Shown here in pieces: positions 19,857 to 27,942 of a stretch of 64,000 bases of DNA (its first letter is position 1; the number at the start of each line of letters is the position of its first letter). The DNA is from Selenomonas ruminantium subsp. lactilytica TAM6421 (GTDB lineage Bacteria > Bacillota > Negativicutes > Selenomonadales > Selenomonadaceae): contig NC_017078.1 of assembly GCF_000284095.1 (NCBI RefSeq), positions 221,450-285,449 on the forward strand, given 5' to 3'. Position numbers and translations under genes: made by a program. The notes under the pieces are model-generated. The model was given only the letters and a program-made list of their open reading frames with translations, did no database searches and had not been told where the DNA came from.

Positions 19857-20922
19857 TCACCACACCCGTTTAAACTGCAAGGCTGCTGAAACGTCCCGGT
19901 CATGGGCGCCTTTCTGCAGCTGCGCTTCTCCGTTCAGGAACCAGCCTTTGGCAAATTCCGTTTACCCTGACAGGGAGCAGATAAAATGGGTCTTATCCTG
20001 GTGGCTCTGCCATTGTTGCCTTCGTAACGGAAGGAAAGCTCCGGATCGGCCCCGGTTTCGGCATATCCATTCTGTTGCAGGCAGGAAAGCTGCAGCCCTG
20101 CATAGGGGCTGATATGCCAGATCTTGCCGTCGCTGGCATGAAGGTCGTACTTATACTCCCCGCCGATCTCTGCCAGCTGGGAATGGTATTGCGCCGCAGC
20201 ATCAAGGCCCAGCACGCCGAGACTGCGGTGCAATTTATTCCGCCCCCAGCCATAATCGGCATAGATATAGGCATCGACGGCACCCCGCCTTCCCCACTGT
20301 ACTTCCCCAGCTGTTTTTCATGATAAAGGCACCCTTCAGTTCATTGCCATCCTCATCCTTGAGCTTGAAAAGATAGTCATCATCCCAGCCCACCAAAACC
20401 TGACCGTGATTGACGGCTTCGTTCGTGCTATACCATTCCCCATAGTTAAAAAATCCTTGCTGCGCACTATCCGCTCCCCAGTGAGATGCCCGAACTGCAC
20501 CATTTTCAACGATCATGTCCTTGAGCTTTTCAATAACTTCCTCTGGCAAAGGCCCCCGAACATCTAACTGATAGTAATCATGCAAGAGCCCTGTAGGAGC
20601 AATGGTATCGGTTACTGCCTTGTATTCCGGATCGGCAATGAAATTCTTCCAAAGGACATCCTTCTCTGCCATATACCATTTCTCAGCCTCCTCAAATGCC
20701 ATCCCTTCCTCTATCTTTCTCCATGCTTCGGCCGTGAGTTCATTCTTTATTTTTTCAAATTCATCCCAGATCTCCCCGTATGGGGACTCTTCTTCCAGGA
20801 CAATTCCCTTGTTGAGACAGGTCATGATACTTTGGATTGGAAACCCAAAGCCCTGCCATTAAAGCAGCTGCTATAGCTTTTGCCAGTCTCTTATCTTCTT
20901 TTCTGTCCGCCAAGTTTTTCAT
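19857..20922 (-). pseudogene. Decayed autotransporter with papain-like (C1) cysteine peptidase passenger
   Basis: Pieces of one gene lie in order but in different frames. The start ATG at 20922 (behind AAGGAC) gives a signal-peptide-like N-terminus (MKNLADRKEDKRLAKAIAAA). A C1 peptidase segment follows (20235-20825) with the catalytic His in NHGQVLVGWDDDY and the Asn in MKNSWGS, but without the half that carries the active-site Cys. Next come barrel strands (YADYGWGRNKL, GGEYKYDL, ISPYAGLQLS) and, in another frame, the last strand GWFLNGEAQLQKG...FKRVW with its stop at 19857. At least two internal deletions or frameshifts are needed to explain this, so it is not functional. The diguanylate cyclase starts directly after it. 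Confidence 0.75.
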
Positions 20923-21120
20923 TGTCCTTCCCCCTGCGCACTCATTGTTTACATGCCTGTCCATAGGGCAATTGGTTAAATATCGTATTATAATTATTAA
21001 TATTCTGTTTATTTTGCCTGAAAGCTGATTGCATTTGTTATCCTTTCTTGCTCACAATTATATCACAAGCACGAGCAAGCATAAATCCCTACGGCACCAC
21101 TTTTCCCCGGAAACAAACAA

Positions 21121-21163
21121 AGCTGACATTTGACCAATCAAATTGACCGGTCAAATGTCAGCT
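21121..21163. terminator. Inverted-repeat terminator built on the TTGACC-GGTCAA motif
   Basis: Perfect 15-bp arms AGCTGACATTTGACC and GGTCAAATGTCAGCT surround a 13-base loop that contains a further ATTGACC. TTTTT follows on the plus strand and TTTGTTTGTTT on the minus strand. It sits three bases after the stop of the TrbB-like gene and faces the decayed autotransporter, so it can end either transcript. It belongs to the palindrome family described in the findings. Confidence 0.65.
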
Positions 21164-21165
21164 TT

Positions 21166-21837
21166 TTACGAAGCGGCCTGTATGGATTTGTTCAGTGTAT
21201 CAAAATCCCGCAGGATAAACTCTGATGTCTTCTCGTTGAAGCCATCCACGGCTTTTATCTGTACGCTGCGCTGATTACGCGTATTGATTTCCATATGCAC
21301 CACAAGATCGATAAGATGTGGGACTTCCTGGAAGGAAGTCTTGGAAAGCAGCGCGTAGCGCATCAGGGCATGACCGGCATCCGAGCAGTCAGAAAGGCCC
21401 AAATGCACGCCCTTGCGGCCACGGCGCAGCGCGAGCAGGAGCGGCTTGGCGATTCCGGCTTCCAGCTCGTTGATGACAATTCCGTTTTTGGCAGCCAGTG
21501 CCTGATTGAATTCTGTTATGGGCGAATTGAAAGTAAAAATCGGGTGAATCTTCGCAGACTCATGAAAGGAAAACTCGTTGAAATTCTGCACCAGCACGGT
21601 ACGCGCACCCAGGTGATGCAGTTCGTTGGCAATCGCGTTGAGGAAGGTCGTTTTACCCACCCCGTGGTTTCCGCAGACAATGATATTCAACCGCTGTGAA
21701 AAGGCATGGAACAGAACATCGCGCTGGGCTGGCGTAATGACGCGTCTGCCCACATAGGAAGAGAGCATATAGCTTGGTACTTTCAATTTCACTGGCTCCT
21801 TTATCAAAAAACTACAAAGCTGAGCATAGTCTATCAC
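21166..21837 (-). CDS. Orphan TrbB/VirB11-like ATPase, C-terminal domain only
   Basis: Resembles the nucleotide-binding half of conjugative/secretion ATPases: the Walker A motif reads CGNHGVGKTTF (residues 52-62), after a stretch corresponding to the TrbB linker (GRRVITPAQRDVLFHAF). It is 223 residues long, against about 320 for TrbB, and lacks the N-terminal domain. The acidic boxes are changed: the usual EDxxEL reads NFNEF and the RPDRIIVGEVRG loop reads KNGIVINELEAG. No other transfer gene is nearby, so the role is unknown; it may be a remnant of an integrated element. The start is uncertain: GTG at 21837 has no clear ribosome site, while AAAGGAG sits in front of a TTG at 21786. Confidence 0.6.
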   Translation of the reverse strand: MIDYAQLCSFLIKEPVKLKVPSYMLSSYVGRRVITPAQRDVLFHAFSQRLNIIVCGNHGVGKTTFLNAIANELHHLGARTVLVQNFNEFSFHESAKIHPIFTFNSPITEFNQALAAKNGIVINELEAGIAKPLLLALRRGRKGVHLGLSDCSDAGHALMRYALLSKTSFQEVPHLIDLVVHMEINTRNQRSVQIKAVDGFNEKTSEFILRDFDTLNKSIQAAS

Positions 21838-21965
21838 AAAATCTTAGAGGAGAAAAGCCTTATTTTCCTTATTGGCACAAAATTTTTCCAATGTTGATGA
21901 CAGGGATGCTGCCACCAGGCGTCATGCTTTTCACCAAAACATAAACAGGAAGTAGTTTGGGGATA

Positions 21966-21996
21966 TTTTGACTTGTCAAAATGGACAGGTTATGCT
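21966..21996 (+). promoter_or_regulatory. Promoter and palindromic operator of the Y-family polymerase gene
   Basis: TTGACT (21968-21973), 17 bases and TATGCT (21991-21996) form a good sigma-70 promoter 47 bases before the start codon. The palindrome TTTTGAC-TT-GTCAAAA (21966-21981) overlaps the -35 box, a place suited to a repressor. Which protein binds is unknown; it does not look like the Bacillus-type LexA box. Confidence 0.6.
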
Positions 21997-22042
21997 ACAC
22001 TTTGTGCAAGTCAATTTCACAATAGGATGTGTGATATCCATT

Positions 22043-23542
22043 ATGGAAAAGTCAAAATTCATCGCGATTGACCTCAAATCCTTCTATGCTTCGGTGGAAT
22101 GCATGGAACGGGGGCTCGATCCGCTGACGACAAATCTGGTGGTGGCAGACGAAAGCCGCACGGAAAAAACCATCTGTCTGGCCGCCAGTCCTGCCATCAA
22201 GAAGTACGGCGTGCCGGGACGGGCCCGTCTCTTTGAGGTCGTGCAGAAAATAAAATTCGCCAACTGTGCCCGCCGGTATCAGGCCCCCGGCAGAAAACTG
22301 GTTGGCGAATCCTGTGACAGTCAGGAACTTGCGAAAAATCCCCAGCTTGCCATCAGCTATATTGTGGCGCCTCCCCGCATGGCTCTTTACATGGATTACA
22401 GTTCACGGGTGTACGGCGTCTATCTACGTTATATCTCCCCCCGTGACATCCATACTTATTCCATTGACGAGGTATTCATCAATGCCGGCCCCTATCTGGA
22501 CACCTATAAGCTGACCGCCCATGAACTGGCCATGAAGATGGTGCGGGAGGTGCTGGCCGAAACCGGCATCACCGCTACCGCCGGCATCGGCACCAATATG
22601 TACCTGGCTAAGATCGCCATGGATATCACGGCCAAACACATGCCCCCGGACAAGGACGGCGTGCGCATCGCTGAGCTCAACGAAATGAGCTACCGGCAGC
22701 AGCTCTGGAACCATACCCCCCTCACGGACTTTTGGCGGGTGGGACGTGGCTATGCCAAGAAGCTTGTCGATATGGGGCTGCATTCCATGGGAGATATTGC
22801 CCGCTATTCTATAAGCGCCAGGGGCGAATGTGACCTTTATCAGGTATTCGGCGTCAACGCCGAACTGCTCATCGACCATGCCTGGGGCTATGAACCCTGC
22901 ACCATGGAAACCGTCAAAAGCTACCGTCCCGCCAGCACCAGCCTGAGCAGCGGGCAGGTACTCCACTGCCCGTATACCCACGAGCAGGCAAAGCTCATCG
23001 TCTGGGAAATGGCCGACCAACTAGTCCTTGACCTGGTGGAAAAGAAACTGCTGACCAATCAGATCGTGCTGGATGTGGGCTATGATATCGAAAACATGGC
23101 CAGGGGCTATACCGGTCCCGTCCATATCGACCACTACGGGCGCAAGGTGCCCAAGGCTGCCCATGGAACCATCAGCCTTGACCGGCACACATCTTCCACC
23201 AGAAAACTATTGCAGGAAACGCTGGCCCTCTATGACCGCATTACCCTGCCCCCTCTCCTTGTCCGCCGCATTACCGTAACCGCCGGCCGGCTGATCAGTG
23301 AAGACAGTCTGGCCTGTCAGCAGGAAGCCGTCGTGCAGTTCAGTCTCTTTGAGGACATGGAGAGCAAAGCCCGTCAGCAGGAAGCCGACCAGCAAGCGGA
23401 AAAACGGGAAAGATCCCTGCAACACGCCATGCTGGCCATCAAGCACCGCTTTGGCAAAAATGCCATCCTCAAAGCGGCCAACCTGAAAGAAGAAGCCCGC
23501 ACCATCGAGCGCAACCGTGAAATAGGAGGTCATAAAGCATGA
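22043..23542 (+). CDS. Y-family (UvrX/UmuC-like) translesion DNA polymerase
   Basis: Error-prone polymerase that copies past DNA damage. The N-terminal catalytic motifs are intact: AIDLKSFYASVEC (residues 6-18, the metal-binding Asp and the steric gate region) and YSIDEVF (about 139-145, the acidic pair). A helix-hairpin and little-finger region follow, and then a polar, Gln/Glu-rich tail ending IGGHKA, as in the UvrX/YqjW branch of Firmicutes. The 499-residue length fits this branch. The ATG at 22043 was chosen as the first residue of the conserved domain; an in-frame GTG four codons earlier lies nearer to an AGGA site. The downstream small gene overlaps by four bases, so the two are translationally coupled. 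Confidence 0.9.
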   Translation: MEKSKFIAIDLKSFYASVECMERGLDPLTTNLVVADESRTEKTICLAASPAIKKYGVPGRARLFEVVQKIKFANCARRYQAPGRKLVGESCDSQELAKNPQLAISYIVAPPRMALYMDYSSRVYGVYLRYISPRDIHTYSIDEVFINAGPYLDTYKLTAHELAMKMVREVLAETGITATAGIGTNMYLAKIAMDITAKHMPPDKDGVRIAELNEMSYRQQLWNHTPLTDFWRVGRGYAKKLVDMGLHSMGDIARYSISARGECDLYQVFGVNAELLIDHAWGYEPCTMETVKSYRPASTSLSSGQVLHCPYTHEQAKLIVWEMADQLVLDLVEKKLLTNQIVLDVGYDIENMARGYTGPVHIDHYGRKVPKAAHGTISLDRHTSSTRKLLQETLALYDRITLPPLLVRRITVTAGRLISEDSLACQQEAVVQFSLFEDMESKARQQEADQQAEKRERSLQHAMLAIKHRFGKNAILKAANLKEEARTIERNREIGGHKA

Positions 23543-23727
23543 ATGTGACACGAAAGATCGAAGACTATGCCGACATCATCAACCTGCCCCGCCCTGAGCT
23601 GCGCTGCCATCCCCGCATGCCCATGGAAAAAAGGGCCGCTCAGTTTTCCCCCTTCGCCGCTTTGACCGGCTATGACAAAGTGGTGGCAGAAACCGTCCGC
23701 AAGCATGAAGATAATATTGACACCTGA
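23539..23727 (+). CDS. YolD-like small protein, partner of the Y-family polymerase
   Basis: The 62-residue protein has the conserved core RAAQFSPFAALTGYD, found in small proteins encoded directly after UvrX-type polymerases in Firmicutes. The ribosome site AGGAGG precedes the ATG, which overlaps the polymerase stop codon. It is presumed to modulate or pair with the polymerase, much as UmuD-like or YolD proteins do; the biochemical role of this family is not settled. Confidence 0.8.
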   Translation: MNVTRKIEDYADIINLPRPELRCHPRMPMEKRAAQFSPFAALTGYDKVVAETVRKHEDNIDT

Positions 23728-23751
23728 TTTGAGGAGACAGTGCGCCCTGTC

Positions 23752-24177
23752 TCAGACCTCAGCCATATCCTCCGCTGACAAACAATTGAAACCTTTGGCT
23801 ACGAGATGGGCCTCGGCCGTCTTCGTCTCACTTACCCGGAAGATCATATAAGCACCGTTCTTACCCGCAAAGGCGTACATGTACTCAATGTTGATCTTGG
23901 CCTCCTCAAAGGCCTGCAGGAGCTTGTCCAGGCCCCCCACCTCATCGGGAATGGCATAGACCAGCACCGGCGTAAGCGACGCGATGAAGTTGGCCTCCCC
24001 CAGCACATTGGTGGTCTCATAGACGTCATCCACCAGCATCCGCACGATGCCGAAGTCCTTGGTGTCCACCACCGTCAATGCCCGGATATTGATATCATTG
24101 GCCGTCAGCACAGAGGTCATCTTCTTGAGCATCCCCGGCTTGTTTTCAAGGAATACAGAAATCTGTTTTACACACAT
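23752..24177 (-). CDS. Tandem ACT-domain protein of the aryl-CoA cluster
   Basis: A 141-residue protein with two ACT folds: KQISVFLENKPGMLKKM at the start and a second copy from about residue 70 (TPVLVYAIPDEVGGLDKLLQ). ACT domains bind amino acids and usually serve as sensors. Genes like this commonly follow PaaK-type ligases, and here it ends the operon 17 bp after paaK. It is therefore likely to sense an aromatic amino acid or related ligand, which is inference. A GGGAGG ribosome site precedes the ATG. A short hairpin (GAGACAG/CTGTCTC) between its stop and the YolD-like gene may end transcription. Confidence 0.85.
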   Translation of the reverse strand: MCVKQISVFLENKPGMLKKMTSVLTANDINIRALTVVDTKDFGIVRMLVDDVYETTNVLGEANFIASLTPVLVYAIPDEVGGLDKLLQAFEEAKINIEYMYAFAGKNGAYMIFRVSETKTAEAHLVAKGFNCLSAEDMAEV

Positions 24178-24194
24178 CTTCTTGCACCTCCCCG

Positions 24195-25496
24195 TCAGAT
24201 TTTCCGGCGGTCAATCACCCGCACGGCCTTGCCTTCACTGCGCTCGATGCTCTTGGGTGCCACCAGCGTGACCTTGGCCCGGATGCCCAGAATATCCTTG
24301 ATGCCGTCAGCCAGAGCCTTGCGCCGTTCGTCGATTTCGCCCACACTGTCGGTGAACATCTGAGGCGTCATTTCCACCCGGACATCCAATGTATCCGTAT
24401 TGTTCACCCGATCCACAATCAGCTGATAGTTGGCGGCATAGCCCTGATTCAGCAGCACCGTCTCAATCTGGCTTGGGAACACGTTGACACCACGGATAAT
24501 CAGCATATCATCGGAGCGGCCCTTGAGCTTGAGCATCCGCACATGGGTGCGCCCACAGGAGCAGGTTTCCCTGGTCAGGGTGCAGATATCCCGGGTGCGA
24601 TAGCGCAGCATGGGAAAGGCCTGCTTGTCCAGCGCCGTGAACACCAGTTCCCCCTGGCTGCCCTCCGGCAGGACTTCGCCGGTTTCCGGATCGATGGTCT
24701 CCACGATGAAATGGTCTTCGTTCACATGCATGCCATTCTGGGCCGAGCACTCAAAGGCCACCCCAGGGCCGGAAATCTCCGTCAGCCCATAGATGTCATA
24801 AGCCTTGATGCCCAAGGTCTTCTCAATATCCTGCCGCATTTCCTCAGACCAGGCCTCGGCACCGAAGATGCCGATTTTCAGCGGGATATCCTCCGGCCGA
24901 TAGCCCATCTCCTTCATGCTTTCAGCCAGATAAGCCGCATAGCTGGGCGTACAACAGAGAATCGTAGCCTTGAGGTCCATAATGAACATGACCTGCCGTT
25001 CCGTATTGCCGGAGCTGGCAGGCACCGTGAGGCATCCCACCTTATGGGAGCCACCGTCAACACCTGCCCCGCCGGTAAAGAGGCCATAGCCATAGGAAAT
25101 CTGACAGACGTCCTCGTTTGTCCCCCCTGCCGCCATAATGGCCCGGGCGCAGCATTCCTCCCACATATCGATATCCGCCTGGGTGTAGAAGGCAATCACC
25201 CGTTTGCCCGTGGTGCCCGATGTAGAGTGGATGCGCACGCAGTCCTTCAGTGGTACCGCCAGCATACCATAGGGATAGGCCTTGCGCAGATCCTTCTTGG
25301 ACAGGAAGGGCAGCTTGTAAAGATCAGCCGTGGATTTAATATCCTCGGGGCGCACGCCCTTTTCCTCCATCTTCTTGCGGTAATAAGGCACATGCTCCCA
25401 GACATGATGCACCTGCTTGATGAGTTTTTCGTTCTGTATGGCCTTGATTTTCTCATAAGGCGCACATTCCATTTCCTGCTGGAAATAACGTTCCAT
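24195..25496 (-). CDS. paaK: Phenylacetate-CoA ligase (PaaK family)
   Basis: AMP-forming ligase that joins phenylacetate or a related aryl acid to coenzyme A. The 433 residues fit the family. The phosphate-binding loop reads HSTSGTTGKR (about residues 91-100), and the adenine/aryl-pocket motif is IYGLTEISGPG. The C-terminal lid contains KGRSDDMLIIRGVNVFP. It lies downstream of iorA-iorB, so in this fermentative organism it may run with indolepyruvate oxidoreductase to interconvert aryl-acetyl-CoA and aryl acids, possibly conserving ATP. A 99-bp spacer with a REP-like repeat separates it from iorB. Confidence 0.92.
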   Translation of the reverse strand: MERYFQQEMECAPYEKIKAIQNEKLIKQVHHVWEHVPYYRKKMEEKGVRPEDIKSTADLYKLPFLSKKDLRKAYPYGMLAVPLKDCVRIHSTSGTTGKRVIAFYTQADIDMWEECCARAIMAAGGTNEDVCQISYGYGLFTGGAGVDGGSHKVGCLTVPASSGNTERQVMFIMDLKATILCCTPSYAAYLAESMKEMGYRPEDIPLKIGIFGAEAWSEEMRQDIEKTLGIKAYDIYGLTEISGPGVAFECSAQNGMHVNEDHFIVETIDPETGEVLPEGSQGELVFTALDKQAFPMLRYRTRDICTLTRETCSCGRTHVRMLKLKGRSDDMLIIRGVNVFPSQIETVLLNQGYAANYQLIVDRVNNTDTLDVRVEMTPQMFTDSVGEIDERRKALADGIKDILGIRAKVTLVAPKSIERSEGKAVRVIDRRKI

Positions 25497-25543
25497 ATAG
25501 TTCCCCCTGTTCTTTGTTTTCCTCTTTGGGAAAGCTCTTTGTT

Positions 25544-25594
25544 ATAGCCCCTTCCACCGCTGCGCGGTCCCCCTTCCCCAAAGGGGAAGGCTAT
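25544..25594. repeat. REP-like palindromic element
   Basis: Between iorB and paaK lies a GC-rich composite: CCCCTTCC, an ACCGC-T-GCGGT-type inverted repeat, then CCTTCCCC-AAA-GGGGAAGG. Elements of this composition are dispersed in many Firmicute intergenic spacers. I saw only this copy in the window. As an intra-operon hairpin it may stabilise the upstream mRNA. Confidence 0.5.
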
Positions 25595-25595
25595 C

Positions 25596-26174
25596 TCAAC
25601 CTTGATAATTCTTTCCTAACGCAAATGCCTTGCGATTGATTTCCAGGAACTTCGGCGGCACATTGTCCGTCAATACGGCCTGCCATTTTTCCTCGGGAAT
25701 GTCAAAATAATGGGAAAGCCTGCCCAAAAGCACGATATTGACGGCTTTGACCGAACCGGCTTCCCGGGCCAGTGTCAGACAGTCCATGGCGTCCAGCTTT
25801 ACGCCCTGCTCCCGGATTTTTTCCACCAGCCCTTGCGGATATTCAGCCTGTCCCGTAATCACCGGCATGGGATCGATTTGCTGGGTATTAGTCACAATCT
25901 GTCCCTCAGGCTTCAAATAGGCCAACCAGCGGGCCGTTTCCAGAATTTCAAAGGACACGATGTAATCCGCTTCCCCTGCATCCACCACAGGGGAGTACAC
26001 ATGATCGCCAAAGCGCACATAGGTGATGACGCTGCCACCACGCTGGGACATGCCATGAACCTCGGACACCTTGACATCATAGCCTTCCCGCAGCAGCAGA
26101 TCCCCCAGTATCTTGCTGGCCAAAAGGGAACCTTGGCCGCCAACGCCTACGATGATGATATTCTTTGTCTTCAT
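25596..26174 (-). CDS. iorB: Indolepyruvate:ferredoxin oxidoreductase, beta subunit
   Basis: The gamma-domain-type small subunit of the two-subunit enzyme that oxidatively decarboxylates aryl pyruvates to aryl-acetyl-CoA with reduction of ferredoxin. It starts with the typical NIIIVGVGGQGSLLASKIL nucleotide-fold segment and has EVHGMSQRGGSV, a family signature. About 192 residues. I chose the ATG at 26174; a TTG three codons upstream gives no better ribosome site. It follows iorA by five bases. Confidence 0.93.
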   Translation of the reverse strand: MKTKNIIIVGVGGQGSLLASKILGDLLLREGYDVKVSEVHGMSQRGGSVITYVRFGDHVYSPVVDAGEADYIVSFEILETARWLAYLKPEGQIVTNTQQIDPMPVITGQAEYPQGLVEKIREQGVKLDAMDCLTLAREAGSVKAVNIVLLGRLSHYFDIPEEKWQAVLTDNVPPKFLEINRKAFALGKNYQG

Positions 26175-26179
26175 ACGCC

Positions 26180-27919
26180 TCAACCTTTCTCCCCGGTGCT
26201 GGAAAACGCCTGCTTCGGACAGAGCTGGCTGCAGACTTCACAGCCCACGCACTGGGTGGCATCCACCACAGCCTTGCCCTCCTTCATGGAAATGGCAGGA
26301 CACCCTACCCGCATGCAGCTCTTGCAGCCAATGCACTTTTCCTTGTCCACCACAAGGGGCGGGCGATGCTTCACCTTCTTGAGCAGTGCACAGGGACGGC
26401 GGGAGATAATAACAGAGGCCTCATCCACGGCCAGCTCCTCAGCAATAGCCGTATCGCAGGCCTTAAGGTCATAGGGATCCACCACCCGCACCCGCTTAAA
26501 GCCCATGGCCCAGCAGAGGGCTTCCAGATCGATTCTCCCCGCAGGCTCGCCCTTGATATTGTAACCCGTGGCCGGATTCTGCTGGTGGCCCGTCATGCCC
26601 GTGATGCTGTTGTCCAGGATGACGATGGTGGAAGCCGACTGATTGTAGGCCACATTGGCCAGCCCTGTCATGCCCGAGTGCATAAAGGTGGAATCGCCGA
26701 TAACGGCCACCACATTCCCAGCTTTCTCCCCCAGCACCTTATGGAACCCATGGGTGGCACCAATAGAAGCGCCCATGCAGAGTGTCATCTCGATGGCCCC
26801 CAACGGCGGTACAGCTCCCAGGGTATAACAGCCGATATCCCCCAGCACCGTGCATTTGCGCTTTTTCAGGGCATAGAACATGCCCCGGTGGGGGCAGCCC
26901 GCGCACATAACCGGCGGCCGGGGGGGAACAGGCTCTGCAATACTCGTTCCCTTTGGCACCTCCCGGTCAAAGGCTGCCGCCAATTTATTCTGGGAGAATT
27001 CATCGATGCCCGGCAGGATATCACGACCGGATACGGTCAGCCCCATGGCCCTGACCTGCTGTTCGATCACATCGTCCAGTTCTTCCACCACCACGAGTTT
27101 TTTCACCTTGGCGGCAAAGTCCCGAATCAGCTTATCGGGCAAGGGATTGGTCATGCCCAGCTTCAGGACGCTGACCTCATCCCCGAAAACTTCCTTGACA
27201 TATTGATAAGAAGTGGATGCGGTAATGATACCTAAATCCGTGCCCCCCATCTCCACGTGGTTGATTTCAGCGGTTTCCGCATACTCCCGCAGAGCTTTTG
27301 TACGCGCCTCCACAATGGGGTGGCGCTTCTTGGCATTCCCCGGCATCATGACGTATTTGGCGATATCTTTCGCATAGGGCTTTTCCTGCTCCACCCGTTC
27401 CCCCGTTTCCACCACGGACTGGGAATGGGCTACCCGGGTACAGGTTTTCAGGAGCACCGGCGTGTCGAAACGCTCCGACAGCTCATAGGCCAGTTTTGTG
27501 AAGGCCAGGGCTTCGGCGGAATCCGCCGGCTCCAGCATGGGAACCTTGGCGGCGATGGCATAATGGCGGCTGTCCTGCTCATTCTGGGAAGAATGCATGC
27601 CCGCATCGTCGGCCACCACGATGACCAGCCCTGCATTAACCCCCGTATAAGACATGGTGAACAAGGGGTCAGCTGCCACATTAAGCCCCACATGCTTCTG
27701 GGCGCAGAAGGCGCGCCGGCCGGCTAGCGAAGCCCCGAAGGCCGATTCCATGGCCACCTTCTCATTGGGCGCCCATTCACAGTAGATCTCATCGTATTTG
27801 ACTGCTTCCTCCGTGATCTCGGTACTGGGTGTACCGGGATAGCTGGAGACAAAGCAGACACCTGCTTCATAAAGGCCACGGGCGATGGCCTTGTTGCCCA
27901 GCATCAGTTCTTTCTTCAT
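26180..27919 (-). CDS. iorA: Indolepyruvate:ferredoxin oxidoreductase, alpha subunit
   Basis: Large catalytic subunit with the 2-oxoacid binding domain first (NKAIARGLYEAGVCFVSSYPGTPSTEI). The thiamine-diphosphate domain follows in the middle (GDIGCYTLG, then GDSTFMHSGMTGLANVAYN). Two 4Fe-4S clusters lie at the C-terminus (CIGCKSCMRVGCP and CVGCEVCSQLCP). Residue count 579 is close to the usual 580-620. It converts indolepyruvate, phenylpyruvate or hydroxyphenylpyruvate to the aryl-acetyl-CoA. It is in an operon with the upstream acyl-CoA synthetase (23-bp gap) and with iorB. Confidence 0.95.
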   Translation of the reverse strand: MKKELMLGNKAIARGLYEAGVCFVSSYPGTPSTEITEEAVKYDEIYCEWAPNEKVAMESAFGASLAGRRAFCAQKHVGLNVAADPLFTMSYTGVNAGLVIVVADDAGMHSSQNEQDSRHYAIAAKVPMLEPADSAEALAFTKLAYELSERFDTPVLLKTCTRVAHSQSVVETGERVEQEKPYAKDIAKYVMMPGNAKKRHPIVEARTKALREYAETAEINHVEMGGTDLGIITASTSYQYVKEVFGDEVSVLKLGMTNPLPDKLIRDFAAKVKKLVVVEELDDVIEQQVRAMGLTVSGRDILPGIDEFSQNKLAAAFDREVPKGTSIAEPVPPRPPVMCAGCPHRGMFYALKKRKCTVLGDIGCYTLGAVPPLGAIEMTLCMGASIGATHGFHKVLGEKAGNVVAVIGDSTFMHSGMTGLANVAYNQSASTIVILDNSITGMTGHQQNPATGYNIKGEPAGRIDLEALCWAMGFKRVRVVDPYDLKACDTAIAEELAVDEASVIISRRPCALLKKVKHRPPLVVDKEKCIGCKSCMRVGCPAISMKEGKAVVDATQCVGCEVCSQLCPKQAFSSTGEKG

Positions 27920-27942
27920 AGCTCTCCTCTTTTCTGTATGGG

